From assembly GCA_934572355.1 (NCBI GenBank), contig CAKTKV010000029.1:1-12689 (forward strand): a DNA stretch of 12,689 nucleotides. The letters are read 5' to 3'. The translations under genes were made by a program, and so were the position numbers. Of this stretch, positions 1 to 5,896 are shown in pieces (within the stretch, counting starts at the first letter, position 1; every line of letters starts with the position of its first letter). The notes below the pieces were generated by a model. That model was not told the origin of the DNA and made no database searches. It saw only the letters and a list, made by a program, of their open reading frames with translations. This DNA is from an uncultured Oscillospiraceae bacterium (GTDB taxonomy: Bacteria; Bacillota; Clostridia; Oscillospirales; Oscillospiraceae).

Positions 1-412
1 TGCGTATATCTATCGCCGCGCGGAGATCTCTGAAATGCTGCATGACGGCCTTCTTATGCGGGTTAAGATAATACGGAAGAATGACCATGACCCCGTCCGC
101 GCCGCACTCCTGCGCATATTGGCTCATGCGGATGGTATTGAGGGTGTCATAGCGCCCCGTACCGCATATAAGCGGGACCTGCCCGTTCAGGAACGAGGCA
201 ACATGCCCGATGATCTCGCGCTGTTCCTCCATGTTCATCGCAACGTTCTCTCCCGTGCTTCCGCATATGGAGATTGACTGTGCGCCGTTGTCGAGCATCC
301 ATGTCAAATACTTTTCCATGCCTTTTCTGTCGTAAGACTGATCCGCATTCCATATCGTCATAGATGCCGGGCAAATTCCGTATGGCTTTTTCGCTGTAGA
401 TTTTACTTCCAT
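1..412 (-). CDS. DapA/N-acetylneuraminate lyase family aldolase (N-terminal part, runs off the left edge)
   Basis: This frame starts at ATG 412 and reads open to the window edge, giving the first 137 residues of a family usually near 300. It has the pyruvate-binding loop CGSTGE (residues 50-55), and ADGVMVILPYY (105-115) carries the paired tyrosines that precede the catalytic region of class I pyruvate aldolases. The Schiff-base lysine would lie beyond the edge. GSTGE, rather than GTTGE, resembles N-acetylneuraminate lyase and sugar-acid aldolases more than classical dihydrodipicolinate synthase, but the family is too diverse to name a substrate. The start is supported by AAAGGA 8-10 bases upstream. 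The gene lies 115 bases downstream of a GntR/FCD regulator on the same strand, which suggests a small regulated catabolic unit for a sugar acid or hydroxy/keto acid. The family call is secure; the substrate is not. Confidence 0.85.
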   Translation of the reverse strand, partial: MEVKSTAKKPYGICPASMTIWNADQSYDRKGMEKYLTWMLDNGAQSISICGSTGENVAMNMEEQREIIGHVASFLNGQVPLICGTGRYDTLNTIRMSQYAQECGADGVMVILPYYLNPHKKAVMQHFRDLRAAIDIR

Positions 413-457
413 TTTCAGCTTCCTTTCTTTTAAAACCGATGATTCAGTAATTTTATT

Positions 458-484
458 CAAAAATAAATTTTAAATTTATTTTTG
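458..484. promoter_or_regulatory. 27-bp AT-rich palindrome, candidate operator upstream of the aldolase gene
   Basis: There are two perfect 13-base arms around a single central T at 471. The core AATAAATTTTAAATTT (462-477) recurs exactly at 1263-1278, upstream of the gntR gene. A dyad repeated before both the regulator and the neighbouring aldolase gene is what is expected of an operator for that regulator. The assignment to the GntR protein is inference. Confidence 0.5.
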
Positions 485-493
485 TTTCTTTAT

Positions 494-516
494 TAGTGAC
501 TCCATAGGAGCCACTA
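494..516 (-). repeat. Inverted repeat (hairpin) just downstream of the gntR-type gene
   Basis: The minus-strand RNA would form a 10-bp stem, TAGTGGCTCC with GGAGTCACTA, containing one G-U pair and a UAU loop. It starts about 12 bases after the regulator's stop codon. No U-tract follows on the minus strand, so it is a poor intrinsic terminator in the direction of the genes. On the plus strand six T residues follow (517-522), but the stem then has an A-C mismatch and no plus-strand gene ends here. It could be an mRNA 3'-end hairpin, an attenuator or a protein-binding dyad. Confidence 0.45.
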
Positions 517-527
517 TTTTTTGATTT

Positions 528-1190
528 TTATATGCTTTCGTTCGACGCTTTCATTTTTATCAGGATCTTTTCTCTTGCCTCGTATATGTGCTCATCGCAT
601 ATTGCCTTGGCGCGTTCAAAGTCCTTCTCCTCAAGCGCGTTTATTATAAGTTCATGCTCCTCTGCCGCAACACGCTGCTGATCCTTTGTGTGCGTAGTCA
701 GGACATAATTGGCCACCATGAACTGCCCCTGGATCTTTGCGTACATTTCCGACAGGCAGCCGTTGTGAGACTGTGAGATAAGAAAGCTGTGCAGCCTGAG
801 ATCAGCCTGCCTCGTTCTGGTCAGGTCAGCCGCCTCGTTATAGGCGCTGCATTCCTCCGCAAGCTTTCTCAGCGTTGTCGTGTCAACGCGGACGTTTCTC
901 TGCTCTATGTCAATGATTGCCTGACGCTCGAGCAGCGCGCGCATCTCCAGCAAATCATATACCTGCTGCTCGGTAAAGCTCGGCACATAGAAGTGCCCGG
1001 TCGTCATGACGGAGACCATCCCCAGTGCGTTCATACGCTTGAGCGCCTGCACCGCGGGAGTTCGGCTGACGCCGTAGCGCTCGGCAAATTCATCGGCGCT
1101 GAGCTGCTGCCCGGACGCCCATTTCCCCTTTATGATCTCCTCATTGAGCTTTTCAAACAACAATATATCAAGATTCTTTTTTAATGTCAT
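528..1190 (-). CDS. GntR-family transcriptional regulator, FCD (FadR) subfamily
   Basis: This 220-residue protein has the usual length for the FadR subgroup. Residues 5-70 form the winged helix-turn-helix: LSADEFAERYGVSRTPAVQAL (30-50) contains the recognition helix with the family's typical VSRTP. Residues 75-210 are the all-helical FCD ligand-binding domain. D130, H134, H179 and H201 match the Asp/His/His/His set that binds a metal ion, and through it a carboxylate ligand, in this family. The ligand is therefore probably an organic or sugar acid. The start ATG 1190 has only a weak purine-rich upstream site, and a good promoter lies at 1220-1248. The gene precedes a DapA/NAL-type aldolase on the same strand and diverges from azlCD. 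It probably controls the aldolase gene and itself through the repeated AT-rich motif; that link is inferred. Confidence 0.93.
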   Translation of the reverse strand: MTLKKNLDILLFEKLNEEIIKGKWASGQQLSADEFAERYGVSRTPAVQALKRMNALGMVSVMTTGHFYVPSFTEQQVYDLLEMRALLERQAIIDIEQRNVRVDTTTLRKLAEECSAYNEAADLTRTRQADLRLHSFLISQSHNGCLSEMYAKIQGQFMVANYVLTTHTKDQQRVAAEEHELIINALEEKDFERAKAICDEHIYEAREKILIKMKASNESI

Positions 1191-1219
1191 CTTTCTTCAC
1201 CATGCGATTTAGTGTCTGT

Positions 1220-1248
1220 ATTTTATCAGAAAGTTCATAACACTTCAA
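1220..1248 (-). promoter_or_regulatory. Putative sigma-A promoter of the gntR-type gene
   Basis: Read on the minus strand, TTGAAG (-35, 1243-1248) and TAAAAT (-10, 1220-1225) are separated by 17 bases. The predicted transcript would begin near 1213, giving a leader of about 22 bases. Confidence 0.6.
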
Positions 1249-1262
1249 TCGGCAATCTAAAC

Positions 1263-1278
1263 AATAAATTTTAAATTT
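1263..1278. promoter_or_regulatory. Second copy of the AT-rich candidate operator
   Basis: AATAAATTTTAAATTT is identical to 462-477. Here it sits within a less perfect dyad (CTAAA at 1257-1261 and TTTAG at 1279-1283 flank it). It lies about 15 bases upstream of the -35 box of the gntR-type promoter and about 70 bases upstream of the divergent azlC promoter. This position allows autoregulation. Control of azlCD as well is possible but less likely. Confidence 0.45.
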
Positions 1279-1347
1279 TTTAGTTAAAATCCCCTTGCTG
1301 TATTTTAACTTCTTTCTCAAAGAAGCTTACCAGCCGCTGTAAACCGG

Positions 1348-1376
1348 TTGACAAAGCCGCCGGGCGGTTGTATATT
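1348..1376 (+). promoter_or_regulatory. Strong sigma-A promoter of azlCD with a dyad in the spacer
   Basis: Consensus TTGACA (1348-1353) and TATATT (1371-1376) have the optimal 17-base spacer. The spacer contains the perfect dyad CCGCC-G-GGCGG (1357-1367), and AACCGGTT (1342-1349) overlaps the -35 box. CGGTTG occurs twice, 20 bases apart (1345 and 1365). These may be regulator contacts. The expected leader of about 40 bases is too short for a T-box. Confidence 0.75.
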
Positions 1377-1424
1377 ACTCCCCGTCATACCTATTAAATC
1401 AATCGGAATTGTGAGGTGGAGCCT

Positions 1425-2117
1425 TTGAACACGAAAGCAGGATGGGGACGCACCTTCAAGGCGGCCTTTCCCTACACTGTCCCGGTGATGACAGGATATC
1501 TGGTTCTGTCCGCGGCTTACGGCGTGCTGATGCAGAGCAAGGGCTACGGTCCGCTGTGGTCGACGATGACGAGCGCGCTCTGCTTCAGCGGCAGTATGCA
1601 GTATGCCGCCGTCATTCTTTTCGCGGGCATGTTCGACCCGCTCGCAGCGCTCATATTCAGCATCACGATAAACGCGCGCTATATTTTTTGCAGCATAGGC
1701 GTGCTCAACCGCTTTGCCGCCGCGGGGCCGTTCAAGCCGTTCCTGTATTTTGCGCTGTCGGACGAAAGCTTCGCTCTCGCCTCGACGCTGGAGACTCCCG
1801 ACGGGCTCGATACCGGGCGCTTCTATTTTGCGATGTTTGCGCTCAACTATTCCTATTGGGTGCTCGGCACGCTCGCCGGCGGGCTTATCGGTACGCTCAT
1901 CACCTTCAGTACCGTGGGACTCGACTTCGCGCTGACGGCGATGTACGTTGCGCTGTTTCTCGACCTGCTGCACGACAAGGTCTCTCGCGTGAGCGGAGTT
2001 ATCGGCCTTGTGTGCACGCTGCTCTCGCTCGTCATATTCGGTGCGGGGAATGTCGTCATACCGGCAATGCTGATGATAATCGCGGTGCTTATCGCAGTAA
2101 GGAGGAAGCTCGAATGA
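1425..2117 (+). CDS. azlC: AzlC family branched-chain amino acid exporter, large subunit
   Basis: This is an integral membrane protein of about 230 residues, the normal AzlC/BrnF length. It has the family's opening FKAAFPYTVPVMTGY, several hydrophobic segments and the region NARYIFCSIGVLNRF typical of AzlC proteins. With AzlD it exports branched-chain amino acids and, in some relatives, methionine or toxic analogues such as azaleucine. I chose TTG 1425 because AGGTGGAG (1414-1421) is a well-placed Shine-Dalgarno site. The in-frame GTG at 1416 lies inside that site and would add only three residues. The stop overlaps the azlD start (ATGA), so the two subunits are probably translationally coupled. 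The specific substrate cannot be read from the sequence. Confidence 0.9.
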   Translation: MNTKAGWGRTFKAAFPYTVPVMTGYLVLSAAYGVLMQSKGYGPLWSTMTSALCFSGSMQYAAVILFAGMFDPLAALIFSITINARYIFCSIGVLNRFAAAGPFKPFLYFALSDESFALASTLETPDGLDTGRFYFAMFALNYSYWVLGTLAGGLIGTLITFSTVGLDFALTAMYVALFLDLLHDKVSRVSGVIGLVCTLLSLVIFGAGNVVIPAMLMIIAVLIAVRRKLE

Positions 2118-2443
2118 CTATGACGCCTGTCCAGACGCTTATAACGATACTTGCGCTCGCGCTCGGCACGCTCATTACCCGCGCGCTCCCGCCGCTGCTG
2201 TTCCGTAAGGGGCACCCGAAGCTCATCGATGAGTTGACCCCGCTCATCCCGCCCGCCGTTATCGGGCTGCTGGTCGTGTACAGCCTCAAGGATGTAAACC
2301 TCGCGTCCGGCGCGCACGGGCTGCCGGAGCTTATCGCGATCGCCGTGACCGCGGGAGTACATCTCTGGAAGAAGAACATGATCCTCACCATCATCCTCGG
2401 CACTGCCGTATATATGCTGCTCACGCAGCTGGTGTTTGGGTAA
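2114..2443 (+). CDS. azlD: AzlD family branched-chain amino acid exporter, small subunit
   Basis: This 109-residue hydrophobic protein has the size and pattern of AzlD/BrnE, with about three to four membrane segments. The motif ITRALPPLLF (about residues 20-29) is typical of AzlD, as is the short loop before the final segments. The ATG at 2114 overlaps the azlC stop by four bases and is preceded by AAGGAGG about ten bases upstream, so this is the start although the reading frame stays open far upstream. It forms the exporter together with AzlC in the cytoplasmic membrane. No azlB (Lrp-like) regulator is visible within the window. Confidence 0.9.
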   Translation: MTMTPVQTLITILALALGTLITRALPPLLFRKGHPKLIDELTPLIPPAVIGLLVVYSLKDVNLASGAHGLPELIAIAVTAGVHLWKKNMILTIILGTAVYMLLTQLVFG

Positions 2444-2456
2444 ATAAATTCAACAG

Positions 2457-2478
2457 GATATATCAAAGATATATCAAA
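2457..2478. repeat. Two tandem 11-base repeats
   Basis: GATATATCAAA occurs twice head-to-tail (2457-2467 and 2468-2478) just after azlD. The inverted form TTGATATATC occurs at 2610-2619 inside hairpin B of the structured element downstream. The 309-base gap 2444-2752 has no credible gene and consists of these repeats, hairpins and terminators. Confidence 0.7.
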
Positions 2479-2481
2479 ATA

Positions 2482-2507
2482 GGCGCGCTGCAATTATGCG
2501 GCGCGCC
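2482..2507. repeat. GC-rich inverted repeat, left copy
   Basis: A 10-bp stem is formed by GGCGCGCTGC and GCGGCGCGCC, with one G-U pair in the plus-strand RNA and a 6-base loop. No U-tract follows. TAGGCGCGCTGC (2480-2491) is repeated directly at 2710-2721, where it begins a stronger hairpin. The two copies flank the structured element between them. Confidence 0.65.
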
Positions 2508-2512
2508 CAGAC

Positions 2513-2706
2513 TGTCAAAAAATTTCGCTTTGAAGCCAGAGAACTGAGCAGCGGGGGAGCTTGAGGGGGCAAGGCCCGCCTCAAATCGGATAAACCGCCG
2601 TCGAAAGCCTTGATATATCGAGGCTTTCGGTAACAGCATTTTGAATGCTTTCAAAATGCTCGGCGGAAAGCGCGGTCAAAAAAGTCCTGTAAGGACTTTT
2701 TTGACA
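2513..2706. repeat. 194-bp structured intergenic element bounded by inverted TGTCAAAAAA ends
   Basis: The element begins TGTCAAAAAA (2513-2522) and ends with its exact reverse complement TTTTTTGACA (2697-2706). Inside are hairpin A (TTGAGGGGGC with GCCCGCCTCAA-type pairing, 2561-2584, one bulged G), hairpin B (2602-2629, arms CGAAAGCCT and AGGCTTTCG around GATATATC) and hairpin C (2635-2660, 11-bp arms AGCATTTTGAA and TTCAAAATGCT). CCGCCG (2595-2600) can pair with CGGCGG (2661-2666) and enclose B and C as a three-way junction. It could be a MITE/REP-like repeat, a small structured RNA, or elaborate 3'-UTR and terminator sequence. Its nature is undetermined. Confidence 0.5.
2675..2705. terminator. 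Bidirectional intrinsic terminator between azlCD and holB-ricT
   Basis: A perfect 14-bp stem (2675-2688 with 2692-2705) has a GTA loop. It contains AGTCCT/AGGACT followed by six T on the plus strand and, symmetrically, six T on the minus strand. It therefore serves both converging operons. Confidence 0.8.
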
Positions 2707-2711
2707 AGCTA

Positions 2712-2745
2712 GGCGCGCTGCGTAACGCAGCGCGCCATTATTTTT
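2712..2745 (+). terminator. Plus-strand intrinsic terminator (second, distal)
   Basis: A perfect 11-bp GC-rich stem (GGCGCGCTGCG, 2712-2722, with 2726-2736) and TAA loop are followed by ATTATTTTT. It would back up termination of azlCD transcription. On the minus strand no T-run follows, so it does not terminate the opposing transcript. Confidence 0.75.
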
Positions 2746-2752
2746 CTGTTAT

Positions 2753-4087
2753 TCAGCTCTGCGGCTTGTCGCCCGGAGTGCCGGTTTTCGGCCTGGGCTT
2801 GCCGTGATAACCGCGGTAGCCGCGGCGGTTCTTCTGATTGTTGGGCTTGGGCTGCGCCGCGCCGTCCTTCGCGGCAGGTGCGGTGGGTTTGTTCTTCGGC
2901 TGCGCGCCCTGCTGTGCCGCCGCGGGCTTTGCCTCGACGCGCACGGTATTGGGCTTTCCGTTTCCGCCGCGGCGCGGACGGCGGTTCTTCCCCTCGCGTC
3001 CGGCCTCGCTCTTCGGCTCTGCCTTGACCTCGACCTTTACCTCCGCCTTGCCCGGAGTTTCCTCCCTCGGCTGACGCGGCTTTCTCTGGCGGCCGCGTCC
3101 TCTGCGGTTCCCGCCGCCGCGGCGCTCCTCGCGCGCTTCAGTAGTCTCCTCGCGCCCCGTCTCCTCGGAAACGAGCAGCACAGGCATCGCCCAAGGATCC
3201 TCTTCCTCGGTCTCTTCCTCCGGTTCGGGAACATAGTTGAGCACCGACACCGGCTTCTCCCCGTCCTTCGGGCGGCCGCCGGGCACGGCGCACAGCTCGT
3301 TCGGCTTATAGAGACGCAGGGAATCGTCCCCATCGTCATCGAGCTTGACCTTGACCGTCTGGCGCAGGAGATTTACCTGCACGGCAGTGCCATAGCCGTC
3401 CTTCGTCTCGACGAACGCGCCCTGCTTCGGTACCTTCTTTATAAGATCCTCATACGCCTCCTGCTCATAGCGCAGGCAGCACATGAGCCTGCCGCAGCTG
3501 CCGGATATCTTGGTGGGGTTAAGTGAGAGTGACTGCACCTTTGCCATCTTTGTGGACACGGGCTGAAAGTCGTCAAGGAACTGGCTGCAGCAGTAAGGCC
3601 GGCCGCACATGCCTATGCCGCCTATCATCTTTGCCTCGTCCCTGACGCCGATCTGACGCAGCTCAATGCGGTTGCGGAACACGCTTGCGAGATCCTTTAC
3701 GAGCTCGCGGAAGTCAACGCGCCCGTCGGAGGTGAAGAAGAACATGGTCTTCGTGCCCTCGAAGTTGCACTCGACGTCAACGAGCTTCATATCGAGCCCG
3801 TGCTCGGCAATCTTCTTCTGGCATATCTCAAAGGCTTCCTTTTCGCGCTGTTCATTGAGCTTGGCAACGCGCAGGTCGTCCGCCGTGGCGACGCGCACCA
3901 CCGGGCGCAGCGGCTGCACAACGGCGTTGTCCGGCACGGCGTGTACTCCGCGGCAGCAGTCGGCAAGCTCAAGCCCCTTTGAGGTCTCGACGACGACCTT
4001 ATCACCGCTGTTCACCGTGTGTCCGTTCGGGGAAAAGAAATAGCACTTGCCCCGGTTTTTAAATTTTACGCTTACGACATCTATCAA
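2753..4087 (-). CDS. ricT: PSP1-domain protein RicT (YaaT) with a long basic C-terminal tail
   Basis: Residues 1 to about 270 match the PSP1/RicT family. Two cysteine motifs are clear: MCGRPYCC (C161, C166, C167) and CGRLMCC (C198, C203, C204). These correspond to the cysteines that in Bacillus subtilis bind Fe-S clusters in the RicA-RicF-RicT complex, which works with RNase Y in mRNA maturation and influences sporulation and biofilm development. B. subtilis RicT is about 275 residues; this protein has 444. The extra ~160 residues (285-444) are low-complexity: an acidic stretch (EEETEEED), then repeated Arg/Gly, Lys and Pro/Ala-rich sequence that looks disordered and nucleic-acid-binding. The start is TTG 4087, overlapping the holB stop (TTGA), with AGAGGA upstream, which indicates translational coupling. 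The holB-ricT order is conserved in Firmicutes. Confidence 0.92.
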   Translation of the reverse strand: MIDVVSVKFKNRGKCYFFSPNGHTVNSGDKVVVETSKGLELADCCRGVHAVPDNAVVQPLRPVVRVATADDLRVAKLNEQREKEAFEICQKKIAEHGLDMKLVDVECNFEGTKTMFFFTSDGRVDFRELVKDLASVFRNRIELRQIGVRDEAKMIGGIGMCGRPYCCSQFLDDFQPVSTKMAKVQSLSLNPTKISGSCGRLMCCLRYEQEAYEDLIKKVPKQGAFVETKDGYGTAVQVNLLRQTVKVKLDDDGDDSLRLYKPNELCAVPGGRPKDGEKPVSVLNYVPEPEEETEEEDPWAMPVLLVSEETGREETTEAREERRGGGNRRGRGRQRKPRQPREETPGKAEVKVEVKAEPKSEAGREGKNRRPRRGGNGKPNTVRVEAKPAAAQQGAQPKNKPTAPAAKDGAAQPKPNNQKNRRGYRGYHGKPRPKTGTPGDKPQS

Positions 4088-4902
4088 TTGTTTTTCCTCT
4101 GTTTCCGTCCTGCCGGGATCGAATCTACAGCCAGCAGGCCAAATATATGCTTAACACCGGCGTTGACCTTAAGTCTCGCGGCGCATTCATCCAATAATTT
4201 GTGAAGCTCCATCAGCTCCGCGCGCTCCATGCCGCGCGCCTTCTGCCGGGAGCAGAGCATATCCGCAACGAGAGAGCGCACGCAGTCGATAAAATCTACA
4301 GCGGCGCGGCCGTCCATACCCTCGTTTGCAGCGCACCAGCGCAGCAGCTTTGCGCGGTTTCCCTCGGCGACAGCCTTGAGATAATCCGCCGCGAGCGAAC
4401 GCAGCTCGCTGTCCGTCTCCTGCTCCTGCCCTTGGCAGATGACCTCCGCGCAGCGGGAGCGCACAGTCGGCAGAAGCTGCATGGCATTCGTCGTGCACAG
4501 CAGGAACACCGCCCCCGCGGGCGGCTCCTCCAAGAGTTTCAGTGCGGCGTTCTGCGCGGCGGCATTCATCGTCTCCGCGCGGTCGATGATATACACCTTG
4601 CGCGCAGCCTCGTTCGGCAGCACCTGCGCATCGGCTATCACATCGCGTATCTGGTCGACGCCGATCTCGCGCTTCGGGCGTCCCTTGTCGTCAAGGAGGC
4701 GGCTGACCGTGATGATGTCCGGGTGGACATGCTCGGCAGCCTTGCGGCAGTCCCTGCATTTGCCGCAGGGGCGCGCCCCAACACCGCTGCACACAGCCGC
4801 GGCGGCAAGCTTCTCCGCCTCGCTGAGCGCAAGCTCTATCGTCGGCGCGCATATCACGCAGGCGTGGGGAACTCTCTGCCCCGATGAATTTATCTGAGCC
4901 AC
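4084..4902 (-). CDS. holB: DNA polymerase III delta-prime subunit
   Basis: This is a clamp-loader subunit of the AAA+ family that helps load the beta clamp during replication. A zinc module is present: C44, C52, C55, C58 (numbered from the upstream ATG), in the arrangement CxxxxxxxCxxCxxC. Also visible are EIGVDQIRDV (86-95), LKLLEEPP (127-134) and SRC (155-157), the arginine-finger motif. The nucleotide-binding loop is degenerate (CAPTIELALSE), as is usual for delta-prime. I favour GTG 4902 as the start, because GGGAGG lies about 8 bases upstream. The in-frame ATG 4920, with only a weak upstream site, would add six residues and place that strong site inside the gene. The 3' end overlaps ricT, and this pairing supports the identification. 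The C-terminal domain is short and divergent. Confidence 0.9.
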   Translation of the reverse strand: MAQINSSGQRVPHACVICAPTIELALSEAEKLAAAAVCSGVGARPCGKCRDCRKAAEHVHPDIITVSRLLDDKGRPKREIGVDQIRDVIADAQVLPNEAARKVYIIDRAETMNAAAQNAALKLLEEPPAGAVFLLCTTNAMQLLPTVRSRCAEVICQGQEQETDSELRSLAADYLKAVAEGNRAKLLRWCAANEGMDGRAAVDFIDCVRSLVADMLCSRQKARGMERAELMELHKLLDECAARLKVNAGVKHIFGLLAVDSIPAGRKQRKNN

Positions 4903-4934
4903 AGCGCTCCCCTCCCGCATCGTTTCACTTTAAC

Positions 4935-4949
4935 AGGCTTAATAAGCCT
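4935..4949. promoter_or_regulatory. Perfect dyad at the predicted transcription start of holB-ricT
   Basis: AGGCTTA-A-TAAGCCT has perfect 7-base arms and lies about 9 bases downstream of the predicted -10 box, covering roughly +2 to +16 of the minus-strand transcript. It could be an operator for a repressor or a 5'-end hairpin. No regulator can be named. Confidence 0.4.
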
Positions 4950-4957
4950 ATCAATAT

Positions 4958-4986
4958 ATATTACTATTTTTTCGCTTTCCCGTCAA
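4958..4986 (-). promoter_or_regulatory. Putative sigma-A promoter of holB-ricT
   Basis: On the minus strand TTGACG (-35, 4981-4986) and TAATAT (-10, 4958-4963) are 17 bases apart. The -35 box begins four bases after the stop of the DUF362 gene. No terminator lies between the two genes, so read-through from the DUF362 gene is also possible. Confidence 0.5.
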
Positions 4987-4989
4987 CTT

Positions 4990-5856
4990 TTATTCGACGG
5001 TGACAAGCTCATATTCGCGGCTGCCGATGCCCAGCTCCGCCGCGGCTTCGATGGTGTGTACGCCGTTTCTGGATTCAACGCGCTCTATGAAGTGCGCCTT
5101 GCCGGGGTCGTCGGAAGCATAGACGAGGTCAAGGCAGGCCTGATCAATCGCGACGGGGTCGGTCGAGACGAGCACGCCCATGTCCTTCAGGCAGGGATCC
5201 TCAGCCACAGCGCAGCAGTCGCAGTCGACGGACATGTTCTTCATGACGTTCACATACAGGGCGTTGCCGCCGAAGTGCTTCACGACGGAGGACGCAGCGT
5301 CCGCCATCGACTCAAGGAAAGAGTCATGGTCGGCATGCCAGAAGTTTTCAGTATCGCCCACGCCGTGGATGTACTTCTTGCCGTAGGAGGAGGCGACGCC
5401 TATCGACAGCTGCTTGAGCGCCCCGCCGTAGCCGCCCATGGGATGACCCTTGAAGTGGGAGAGGACGAGCATTGAATCATACTTGTCGATGTTCTTGCCG
5501 ACATAGTTTTTCTTGATTTTCCTGCCGTCGGGGATATCGAGCACCTTGTCGGGGCCTTCCGCATCCATTATATCAACGTCGAAATAATGGCTCCAGCCGT
5601 GCAGCTCCATGGTCTTCCAGTGGTGCTCGGTGGTGTTGCGGCCGCCCTCGTAGGCGGTGTTGCACTCTACGATCGTGCCGCCGACATGGTCAACAACAGG
5701 TTTCCAGAATTCGGGACGGAGGAAGTTCTGGTTGCCGACCTCGCCGGAGTGTACCTTGACGGCGATGCTGCCGGGGAGCTTCTTTCCGGACAACTCGATG
5801 AGTTCTATTATCTTTTCGGGACTGATAGTCTTGGAAAAATAAACCTTCGATTTCAT
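4990..5856 (-). CDS. DUF362 domain-containing protein, short form without a ferredoxin domain
   Basis: This 288-residue protein matches the DUF362 family: an N-terminal KVHSGEVGNQNFLRP segment (34-48), the hallmark SHFKGHPMGGYGGALKQLSIG (133-153), a cysteine cluster DCDCCAVAEDPC (211-222) and the closing STDPVAIDQACLDLV (231-245). Many DUF362 proteins also carry a 4Fe-4S ferredoxin domain, but no such CxxCxxC repeat is present here. C212, C214, C215 and C222 are the only obvious clustered metal-ligand candidates. It appears soluble, with no signal peptide. The biochemical role is not established; the family is often guessed to be redox or metal related. The start ATG 5856 has AAAGGAG at ideal spacing, and a strong promoter lies upstream. 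It is divergent from the PAP2 gene. Confidence 0.85.
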   Translation of the reverse strand: MKSKVYFSKTISPEKIIELIELSGKKLPGSIAVKVHSGEVGNQNFLRPEFWKPVVDHVGGTIVECNTAYEGGRNTTEHHWKTMELHGWSHYFDVDIMDAEGPDKVLDIPDGRKIKKNYVGKNIDKYDSMLVLSHFKGHPMGGYGGALKQLSIGVASSYGKKYIHGVGDTENFWHADHDSFLESMADAASSVVKHFGGNALYVNVMKNMSVDCDCCAVAEDPCLKDMGVLVSTDPVAIDQACLDLVYASDDPGKAHFIERVESRNGVHTIEAAAELGIGSREYELVTVE

Positions 5857-5896
5857 GTTCTTTTCTCCTTTCTGTGGATATAGGCTTTATAGTTAT

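Noticed and set aside
35..374. Small open frames on both strands at the left edge
   Set aside because: They overlap the DapA/NAL-family frame in other frames, and that frame has clear family motifs.
1377..1424. T-box or other riboswitch in the azlC leader
   Set aside because: The predicted leader is only about 40 bases, too short, and no T-box sequence is visible.
1317..2362. Minus-strand open frames opposite azlCD
   Set aside because: They are shadows of the azlC and azlD frames, highly charged without domains.
2463..2654. A 63-codon open frame in the azlD-ricT gap
   Set aside because: It crosses several hairpins and repeats and has no convincing ribosome site or similarity.
2804..3526. 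A 240-codon open frame on the plus strand
   Set aside because: It is antisense to ricT, and its Leu/Ala/Arg-rich translation is the shadow of the basic tail and PSP1 coding sequence.
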